Below, piece after piece: positions 21,692-28,023 of a stretch of 35,318 nt of DNA. The number at the start of each line of letters is the position of its first letter. The stretch's first letter is position 1. The DNA lies in the IMG/VR virus record IMGVR_UViG_3300044522_000017, positions 1 through 35,318 of that record; one strand, given 5' to 3'. The DNA comes from a virus. The translations under genes were made by a program, and so were the position numbers. The notes beneath the pieces were generated by a model that made no database searches, was not told the origin of the DNA, and worked only from the letters and a program-made list of their open reading frames with translations.

Positions 21692-22167
21692 TGTTTCAAA
21701 CTGCTTTTCAGCCTAATGCGTTTCAAAATGACGCATTTCAGATATTCATTACACCCCCTACGCCTACTGGCCCTAGCGGTGGTGATGGCTGGACTAAAGA
21801 AGAATGGAAGCATTACCAAGAATTAGACAAGAAAAAGCGTAAGGCTGAAGAAAAGCGCCTAGCTGCGCTAAAAGCTGACAAGGAAAGTCGCAAGCAAAGT
21901 ATTGCTGACTTAATTGACCCACCAAAAGTTGGCAAACGCAAACAAAAAGAATTACAATCTAATCAAGCAGTTAGCGTTGATACACCGTCAAACCTAGCCA
22001 ATATTGACCGATACATCGCTAATCTTATTAAGCAGCAACAAGATTTGCAAACCGCAGTAGCAATGAGAGAAGCAAAATTCCGTCTAGAACAGGAAATTGC
22101 AATACTTGAAGCCATACGGTTAGCAGAATTAGACGATGAGGAAGCGTTATTAGCCCTAATACTATAA
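21691..22167 (+). CDS. Coiled-coil structural protein
   Basis: A 158-residue protein starting with MFQTAFQPNAFQNDAFQI, a beginning repeated in many phage virion proteins. A charged, coiled-coil-like middle (about 38-80, KKRKAEEKRLAALKADKE) and a second helix (about 105-155) follow. It ends the fibre cassette. Its stop TAA at 22165-22167 overlaps the unusual ATA start of the glycosyltransferase gene. Role unknown. Confidence 0.6.
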   Translation: MFQTAFQPNAFQNDAFQIFITPPTPTGPSGGDGWTKEEWKHYQELDKKKRKAEEKRLAALKADKESRKQSIADLIDPPKVGKRKQKELQSNQAVSVDTPSNLANIDRYIANLIKQQQDLQTAVAMREAKFRLEQEIAILEAIRLAELDDEEALLALIL

Positions 22168-23057
22168 ATCCCCACCAGCAATACAAACTGGCATACGAAC
22201 ATTTACACGCAGGGCGATTAGACGCTGGTTTTAGGTTATTTGAATACCGTTGGCATCCTGATGTCATGGCTAATCAAGCACAGCCATATACTCAACCGTT
22301 AAAAATGCCTGTATGGAGAGGTGAAAGCCTATTAGGAAAAACCATTACAGTTATGGCTGAACAAGGCTTTGGCGACATTATTCAATATGCGAGGTTTTTG
22401 CCATTTTTAAAGGTCATGGGCGCTAAGTCTGTTGTTTTATTGCAACATGGTTCATTACATACTCTGTTTGGTCAAATAGAGTGCGTTGACACCTTTACCA
22501 ATATGCCAGAAGAAGGTATTGCTACGCAATCTGACTACTGGATTGGCATTATTTCTCTGCCTTACTATATCTCTTTAGCGCCCTCTTATGCAAAAGCCCT
22601 ATTTCCACTATCAACTGACAAAATAATTGGTTCTGAGGGCTATTTAGATGCCTTACCAAGCAATATTCCTAAGAAGATAGGTATTAACTGGTCTACCTCT
22701 AAAGGCTTATTGCATTATGTCCGCACAATCCACCCAGAAAAAATGCTAGAAGTCATTGGGCCTGACGCTTATTCATTTAATCCTGAAGAAGATAGGTTTT
22801 GGACACCATTACCTAATGACGGATGGAAGCAAGATTGGAATAAGACTGCAAGCCACCTTAAAGCAATGAAGGGTTTGGTAACTGTAGACACAGGCATAGC
22901 CCATCTTGCTGGCGCATTAGGCGTAAAGACGGTTTGCATCATGCCTAGAAAAGACTTTAAGTGTTGGCGATGGAAGCATGGCACTTGGTACGATTCTGTA
23001 GTCACAGTTGAAGAAGATGAATTAGACAAAATACCTGAATTAATAAGGAGAATGTAA
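22164..23057 (+). CDS. GT9-like glycosyltransferase with unusual ATA start
   Basis: A heptosyltransferase/TPR-linked glycosyltransferase-like protein, 297 residues if read from ATA 22164. The first ATG (22266) would cut off a clearly conserved N-terminus: NPHQQYKLAYEHLHAGRLDA then GFRLFEYRWHPDVM. The core has GKTITVMAEQGFGDIIQYAR and the C-terminal part LVTVDTGIAHLAGALGVKTV. No ATG, GTG or TTG lies between the in-frame stop at 22137 and 22266. ATA overlaps the upstream TAA where an ATGA junction would be expected. It may glycosylate virion or host-surface components; it sits right after the adhesins. Confidence 0.8.
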   Translation: MNPHQQYKLAYEHLHAGRLDAGFRLFEYRWHPDVMANQAQPYTQPLKMPVWRGESLLGKTITVMAEQGFGDIIQYARFLPFLKVMGAKSVVLLQHGSLHTLFGQIECVDTFTNMPEEGIATQSDYWIGIISLPYYISLAPSYAKALFPLSTDKIIGSEGYLDALPSNIPKKIGINWSTSKGLLHYVRTIHPEKMLEVIGPDAYSFNPEEDRFWTPLPNDGWKQDWNKTASHLKAMKGLVTVDTGIAHLAGALGVKTVCIMPRKDFKCWRWKHGTWYDSVVTVEEDELDKIPELIRRM

Positions 23058-23434
23058 TGATTTGCCCTAAATGCGGTTATTCAGAAGGTAACCACACACA
23101 AGCCAAAAAGTCTGACAAAGACCATTACCTTGAATTCTGGGGGTTTACCCTAGGTAGCCCCGAAGCAGAAAAGGCTTGGACAGAAAAGCAAAATATGACT
23201 GCTAGGGAAGCACCTACCATTATTTCTGACATTGAAGGCTATGTTAGTCAGGTAGATGGCACATGGATTAAGTCTAAATCTATGCACCGTGACCACCTAA
23301 AACAGCACAAAATGATTGAATTGGGCAATGATGTCCCTTTGCAACATAAACCTCCTGAATTAAGCAGGAAGTCACAAGAGGCACGCAAGCGCCAAATAGC
23401 AGAATTAACTTACGCAAAACTTAACTACCGATAA
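23057..23434 (+). CDS. Hypothetical protein with CxxC zinc-knuckle start
   Basis: A 125-residue protein beginning MICPKCGYSEGNH, a likely zinc ribbon, then TIISDIEGYVSQVDGTWIKS followed by RDHLKQHKMIELGND. This second part is a conserved piece in phage genomes near scaffold and capsid genes. The C-terminus is basic and helical. It starts on the previous stop (TAATG). Function unknown; position suggests a head-assembly or virion role. Confidence 0.65.
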   Translation: MICPKCGYSEGNHTQAKKSDKDHYLEFWGFTLGSPEAEKAWTEKQNMTAREAPTIISDIEGYVSQVDGTWIKSKSMHRDHLKQHKMIELGNDVPLQHKPPELSRKSQEARKRQIAELTYAKLNYR

Positions 23435-23446
23435 CTTGGAGAATAT

Positions 23447-24499
23447 ATGTCTGAAGAACAACTAAACCGCAGAGATGCCCTATTACAAGCCATGGAAGCT
23501 GCGGAGGAAGGCACACTTGAAACACCAGCCGATAAAGAACTTGATGTTGTCCAAGACGATATTGCCCAGGAGTCCGTTGAAGTTAAAACTAGCGAGGCAG
23601 ATAACGAAAAACCTGCCGAAGTTTCTGAAGAACTTGAATTTGAGGCATCGCATGAAGATGCGGAGGAAGTCAAGCCCGTAACTCGCCCAAGCACTTGGAA
23701 GAAAGAATATGTCCAAATTTGGGACAAAATGGAAGCTGGGCAACAGATTAGTAAGGAAGATTTTACTAAGTTTGCCGAATATGCCAACCAGCGTGAGTCA
23801 GAATATAAGAAAGGCGTAAGCACTTATAAGGCTGAAGCTGATAGGGCAAGAGGCTACGAAGAAGCTATTGCACCGTTTATTCCAGAATTGCAATCCCAAA
23901 ATATTAGTCCTGCTGCATGGATTAATAACCTAGGTAGGGCGCACATGGTATTGTCAAAAGCACCGTACAGCGAAAAAGTGCAAATGTTTCAAAGACTTGC
24001 ACAAGATTATGGAATACAATTAGGTGAAGATGGTATGAGTGTCCCTCAAACAGACGCTTATACACAGCAGTTGATGAACCAACTTAATCAGGTAAACCAA
24101 GAGGTTTCCACCATTAAGAACCGTTTTCAACAGGAAGAACAAACTCGATTGATGTTAGAAATCGAAAGAGTAAGAAGTGATGTGGAGAAGTTTCCGCATT
24201 TTGATGTGGTTCGGGAAGAAATGGCTCAACTACTTGAGTTAGGGAAAGCCCAAGACCTAGAAACGGCCTACAAGAAAGCCGTGCGAATGAATGATGATGT
24301 ATGGGCATTAGAACAGGAAAGACTCCTGACAAGTGCCAAACAAGCATCAAGCAAAGCACAGCAAGTAGCGAAGGCTAAGACTGTTGCAGTCAGTCCGAAG
24401 TCCTCTACTCCTAGAGGCACGGTAGCTACAACGGATAAAAAGGATAGACGGGCAATGTTAGCCGAACAATTAGGTGAGGCAATGGCCCGTAGGGTTTAA
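23447..24499 (+). CDS. Capsid scaffolding protein
   Basis: A 350-residue, highly charged, helical protein directly before the major capsid gene, the classic scaffold position. Residues 1-85 are acidic and probably disordered. A helical middle (about 90-290) has Gln/Glu-rich coil (LMNQLNQVNQEVSTIKNRFQ). The C-terminus is basic (DKKDRRAMLAEQLGEAMARR), as in scaffolds that bind coat protein. GGAGA precedes the ATG. No protease motif was seen. Confidence 0.8.
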   Translation: MSEEQLNRRDALLQAMEAAEEGTLETPADKELDVVQDDIAQESVEVKTSEADNEKPAEVSEELEFEASHEDAEEVKPVTRPSTWKKEYVQIWDKMEAGQQISKEDFTKFAEYANQRESEYKKGVSTYKAEADRARGYEEAIAPFIPELQSQNISPAAWINNLGRAHMVLSKAPYSEKVQMFQRLAQDYGIQLGEDGMSVPQTDAYTQQLMNQLNQVNQEVSTIKNRFQQEEQTRLMLEIERVRSDVEKFPHFDVVREEMAQLLELGKAQDLETAYKKAVRMNDDVWALEQERLLTSAKQASSKAQQVAKAKTVAVSPKSSTPRGTVATTDKKDRRAMLAEQLGEAMARRV

Positions 24500-24524
24500 C
24501 TTAACAATTTATTAAAGGAATATC

Positions 24525-25499
24525 ATGACATACGCTAACTCAGCGATTACCGATATTATCGCAACGACTATTCAAAGCCGTAGCGGTGAATTGGCAGATA
24601 ACTTAACACAAAACAACGCAATCCTACAAAGATTGAACTCAAAAGGTAATGTACGCCCTTTTTCAGGTGGAAATGTAATCCTGGAAGAAATAATGTATGA
24701 GGATAGCGCTACAAATAATGCTAATTCTTATAGCGGTTACGAAGTATTGAACATTGCCCCAGATAGCCCTATCTCTGCTGCACAATTTAAGATTGCACAG
24801 TACGCAGATTCAGTAACAATGTCTGGTTTAGAAATGTTACAAAACAGCAGCAAAGAAGCAATCATTGACCTGTTAGATGGTCGTATGCAAGTTTCCGAAG
24901 CACGCTTGTTGAACCGCATTTCTGGTGACTTATACCTTGACGGTACAGGTAACGGTGGTAAGAACCTGGATGGTCTAGGCGCTGCTGTTTCAGCAACTCC
25001 TACAACTGGCACATACGGTGGTATTAATGCTGCTAACTGGACTTTCTGGCGTAACCAAATCACTACTGGCGCTACTGCTAACACAATGTTGGCTTCTATG
25101 ACTACTGCTGCTATTAAGCAGATTCGTGGCACAGACAAAGCTGACCTTATTGTAGCTGGCAACACAATGTACCAATATTATGTTGGCGCATTGCAAGCTA
25201 TTCAGCGTATCGCTTCTGAAGAATCTGGCGCTGCTGGATTTGCTTCATTGAAGTTCTACGGTGGTGGTACTTCTGCTGATGTGGTATTAGGTGGTGGTTA
25301 TGGTTCACAAGAAACAGCAACATATATGTATTTCTTGAACACTAACTACATTTTCTTCCGCCCTCACAAAGACCGCAACTTTGTACCTATCGGTGGCGAA
25401 CGCCAAGCGATTAACCAAGATGCGATTGTTAAGCTGTATGGTGTTGCTTGCAACCTAACAACTTCTAACCGCTTCTTACAAGGCTTGTTGACAACCTAA
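24525..25499 (+). CDS. Major capsid protein
   Basis: A 324-residue capsid protein, probably HK97-fold. Supporting pieces: IIATTIQSRSGELADNLTQN at the start, RPFSGGNVILEEI, then QYADSVTMSGLEMLQNSSKE, a Gly-rich loop (LDGTGNGGKNLDGLG), and FFRPHKDRNFVPIGGERQAI near the end. These match podovirus-type capsid proteins found downstream of such scaffolds. AAAGGA precedes the ATG. It is followed by a small hairpin, fitting the most abundant product. Confidence 0.88.
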   Translation: MTYANSAITDIIATTIQSRSGELADNLTQNNAILQRLNSKGNVRPFSGGNVILEEIMYEDSATNNANSYSGYEVLNIAPDSPISAAQFKIAQYADSVTMSGLEMLQNSSKEAIIDLLDGRMQVSEARLLNRISGDLYLDGTGNGGKNLDGLGAAVSATPTTGTYGGINAANWTFWRNQITTGATANTMLASMTTAAIKQIRGTDKADLIVAGNTMYQYYVGALQAIQRIASEESGAAGFASLKFYGGGTSADVVLGGGYGSQETATYMYFLNTNYIFFRPHKDRNFVPIGGERQAINQDAIVKLYGVACNLTTSNRFLQGLLTT

Positions 25500-25530
25500 T
25501 AGATTGGGGGAAACCCCTCTCTATTTAACT
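25500..25530 (+). terminator. Hairpin after the capsid gene
   Basis: TAGA-tt-GGGG-gaaa-CCCC-tc-TCTA (25500-25523) forms a compact hairpin with a GNRA-like loop, followed by a short T stretch. It may be a weak terminator or an mRNA-stabilising element that raises capsid output over the gene behind it. It lies directly on the capsid stop. Confidence 0.5.
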
Positions 25531-25559
25531 GTCTAATTTATAAAGAAAAGGAATTAATC

Positions 25560-25856
25560 ATGGCATTTACAACTCTCCCCATCGCAGGTGTAGACCTTGT
25601 TGGAACTCAAACTGCAACAGAATTAACTGCACAAGGTACTTCTGCTAGTTTTGGCCCATTAGGTGTACAAACTTTTGCAAACGATGGTTTGCGTTATGTT
25701 TGGGCTATTGCTGGCGCAGCTATTACTGCTTCAACAACAACTTGTACTGTTAACGCTTCAACCTTTGTAGCTACCGCTTCTGCTGGTACTTACACTTCAC
25801 CTACAACCGCAATGGCTTCTGGCGATTATGGTTGGTTTAGCAAGGCTTCAGTCTAA
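25560..25856 (+). CDS. Head decoration-like protein
   Basis: A 98-residue Ala/Thr-rich, beta-like protein (TLPIAGVDLVGTQTATELT to SGDYGWFSKASV) right behind the capsid gene, with AAAGGAATTAATC before the ATG. Its size and place fit a capsid decoration or head-stabilising protein. A strong terminator follows at 25882-25917. No diagnostic motif was recognised. Confidence 0.6.
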   Translation: MAFTTLPIAGVDLVGTQTATELTAQGTSASFGPLGVQTFANDGLRYVWAIAGAAITASTTTCTVNASTFVATASAGTYTSPTTAMASGDYGWFSKASV

Positions 25857-25881
25857 AAAATTGAAGAATAAGTAGTAACCT

Positions 25882-25917
25882 AGGGACTTCCTCACAAGGG
25901 GAGTCCCTTTTTCTTTT
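25882..25917 (+). terminator. Rho-independent terminator
   Basis: AGGGACTTCC (25882-25891) pairs with GGGAGTCCCT (25899-25908), 10 bp with one G-T pair, followed by TTTTTCTTTT. This is a textbook factor-independent terminator closing the capsid-decoration unit. Confidence 0.85.
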
Positions 25918-25945
25918 AATAACCCTAACCACTTAGGAGATTTAA

Positions 25946-26569
25946 ATGGCTATCGAGTCAGATGTAAGAAACGCAGACGCAAACCTAGCAGTCACATTCT
26001 ATAAACGGTCAGTAAAGCAAGATATGGCTTCTGAAGAAGCTGGCAGACCGATTTTTAAAGAATTTGATTTTATAAGAATTATGGTTCCTGGCGATAATTT
26101 AAGTGAAATTGACACTTATGCCCAAGAGTCCCATAAACAGCGTTTCCCACGCCATTGGGCGCATTACCAAAACCAAGAGGGTACAAGTCAAAGTTTTGAA
26201 GGCACACTTATTGAACAATGGCCTTTGGTTACCCGTAGTCAAGCTGATGAATTAAGAGGAATTAAGTTTCCTACCGTAGAGTCTGTTGCTAACTGTTCAG
26301 ACGCACAATTACAGCGTATTGGCATGATTGCAGGGATGTCACCTCATTCTTTCCGTGAAAAAGCCAAGGCTTTTCTTAATTTAGCCACCGATTCAGCCGA
26401 AGTAGCACAAAGAGAAGCAGAATTGCAAGCATTAAAAGAAGAAAATGCTAAAATTAAGGCTGAAACAGATGCGAAGCTATCCAAAATGCAGGAACAAATG
26501 GAAGCCCTACTTGCTGCTGTTGCGGAAAAAACTCCAAAATCACGCAAACCGAAAGTAGTAGAGGCCTAA
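25946..26569 (+). CDS. Structural protein with C-terminal coiled coil
   Basis: A 207-residue protein. The N-terminal half has TFYKRSVKQDM and GTLIEQWPLVTRSQADELRG, then TVESVANCSDAQLQRIGMIAG. This pattern is found in proteins of unknown role beside podovirus capsid and neck genes. The last third is an Ala/Glu/Lys-rich coil with a basic tail (KTPKSRKPKVVEA). It starts a unit after the strong terminator. Probably a minor head or neck protein. Confidence 0.65.
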   Translation: MAIESDVRNADANLAVTFYKRSVKQDMASEEAGRPIFKEFDFIRIMVPGDNLSEIDTYAQESHKQRFPRHWAHYQNQEGTSQSFEGTLIEQWPLVTRSQADELRGIKFPTVESVANCSDAQLQRIGMIAGMSPHSFREKAKAFLNLATDSAEVAQREAELQALKEENAKIKAETDAKLSKMQEQMEALLAAVAEKTPKSRKPKVVEA

Positions 26570-26570
26570 T

Positions 26571-27113
26571 ATGTTAAACAGCGCAGGAAATGTAGTGAAG
26601 TCAAGCACTTCCTGTGCTTTTTATACCTACGCCCACATTAATCCAATAACTAATAAAATTTTTTATATTGGAAAAGGCACAAAATCTAGGCATTTAGCAG
26701 CAACAAGACGAAATCCGCATTGGACTAATATTGTTAATAAATACGGTTTTATTGCTGAAATTTTGGCATATTGGCAAACTTCTGAAGAAGCGCTAAGTCA
26801 CGAAAAGCTGTTAATTTCATCATTTAATGACATGGGTTATGTTTTGGCAAACAAAACTAGCGGTGGTGAAAATTGTCATTTGTCGGATGAAACAAGAAAA
26901 AAAATAGCTATTTCACAAATTGGCAAAAAAAGAAGTCAAGAAGCACGCAAAAAAATGAGTGAATCAGCTTTAAAAAGAAAGCCTATAACTGGCTGGAAAC
27001 ATTCTGAAGAAACTAAGCAAAAAATTAGAAGCAAATTAAAAGGCAGAATAATGTCTGAAGAAAGTAGGCTGAAAATGATTGCTACTAAATTAGCCAAAAG
27101 AGGTCAATTATGA
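26571..27113 (+). CDS. GIY-YIG homing endonuclease with NUMOD3 repeats
   Basis: A 180-residue homing endonuclease. The GIY-YIG core is FYTYAHINP (17-25) and FYIGKG (31-36), with the catalytic Glu in SHEKLLI (Glu78). NUMOD3-type helices follow: LSDETRKKIAISQIGKK, RSQEARKKMSESALK, and GWKHSEETKQKIRSKLKG with MSEESRLKMI. GAGG precedes ATG 26571. The first 15 residues are encoded by a terminator-like hairpin and do not belong to the usual domain. It overlaps the next gene by four bases, so it rides in the structural operon. Confidence 0.9.
   Translation: MLNSAGNVVKSSTSCAFYTYAHINPITNKIFYIGKGTKSRHLAATRRNPHWTNIVNKYGFIAEILAYWQTSEEALSHEKLLISSFNDMGYVLANKTSGGENCHLSDETRKKIAISQIGKKRSQEARKKMSESALKRKPITGWKHSEETKQKIRSKLKGRIMSEESRLKMIATKLAKRGQL
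26581..26622 (+). terminator. Terminator-like hairpin inside the 5' end of the GIY-YIG gene
   Basis: GCGCAGGAA (26581-26589) pairs with TTCCTGTGC (26609-26617), with one G-T pair and a small inner GTG/CAC, followed by TTTTT. It lies within codons 4-18 of the endonuclease. It may be the original terminator of the upstream gene, captured as coding sequence, or an attenuator that limits nuclease expression. Confidence 0.6.
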
Positions 27114-28021
27114 GTCAAACAATGCTTCAGATGGTTCAGCAAGTCACAGCAGAACTTAACTTAGCCGTACCTACCTTTGTTGCTGGTAATCAGTCACAAG
27201 ATGTCCAACAAATATTGGCGTTGATGAATGGTGCTGGGTATGATTTAGTTAAGGAATACAACTGGCAAGCCCTCCAAGTGCAATATCGTTTCTACACACA
27301 GGCAATTAATACTACAGGCACTACCGTAAACGGTTCTACTGTGTTGCAAATTGATGAAGCGATTGATTTAAGTGGTGTTACTAAGCAATGGCAGGTAACT
27401 GGCACAAATATCAACCAAGACACCAATGTAGTGTCAGTAAACAACACTACCAAAACCATTGTTTTAAGCCAAATGGCTTCAGGTACAGGTTCAGGTGAGA
27501 TTGTATTAGCCCAAACAGCTTATTCATTACCTGCTGACTTTGAAACCATTACAGACCGTACTCAATGGGACAAAACTAAGCATTGGGAAGCATTAGGGCC
27601 TGAAAGCGCACAACAATGGCAATGGCTAAAGTCTGGTTATATCTCTACTGGCCCACGCATCAGATGGCGTATTCTGGACAATCAATTCCAAGTATGGCCT
27701 CCAATGAATACCAACGAATACCTTGGTTGGGAATACCGTAGCAAAGGTTGGGCAAGGGCAGCAGACGGAACTATAAAGAATAGCTTTACTGCTGACTCAG
27801 ACACAACTGTATACGATGACCGTTTAATGGTTATTTATACAAAACTCAAATATTTCCAAGTAAAGTCTTTTGACACAACTGCTTTAAACCAAGACTATAT
27901 GCGCTATTTAAGCGTTGTTAAAGCTAATGACAAAGGTGCGCCAAATCTGTCATTTGCACCATACCCAAGCAAAGTGCTTATTGGCTACGCTAATATTCCT
28001 GATACTGGTTATGGGTCTTAA
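27110..28021 (+). CDS. Head-to-tail adaptor / neck protein
   Basis: A 303-residue protein typical of podovirus neck genes: an N-terminal helical part (MLQMVQQVTAELNLAVP then ALMNGAGYDLVKEYNWQAL), a beta-rich insert (near 60-145), and a C-terminal domain with SLPADFETITDRTQW and WEYRSKGWARAADG. This layout occurs in adaptor or tail-tube-A-like proteins that bridge portal and tail. It starts in an ATGA overlap and is followed by the large hub gene two bases later. Confidence 0.75.
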   Translation: MSQTMLQMVQQVTAELNLAVPTFVAGNQSQDVQQILALMNGAGYDLVKEYNWQALQVQYRFYTQAINTTGTTVNGSTVLQIDEAIDLSGVTKQWQVTGTNINQDTNVVSVNNTTKTIVLSQMASGTGSGEIVLAQTAYSLPADFETITDRTQWDKTKHWEALGPESAQQWQWLKSGYISTGPRIRWRILDNQFQVWPPMNTNEYLGWEYRSKGWARAADGTIKNSFTADSDTTVYDDRLMVIYTKLKYFQVKSFDTTALNQDYMRYLSVVKANDKGAPNLSFAPYPSKVLIGYANIPDTGYGS

Positions 28022-28023
28022 TC

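Noticed and set aside
24737-25165. 142-codon leftward frame over the capsid gene
   Set aside because: It is the complement of the strongly conserved capsid frame, with no start signal; codon bias of the capsid gene creates it.
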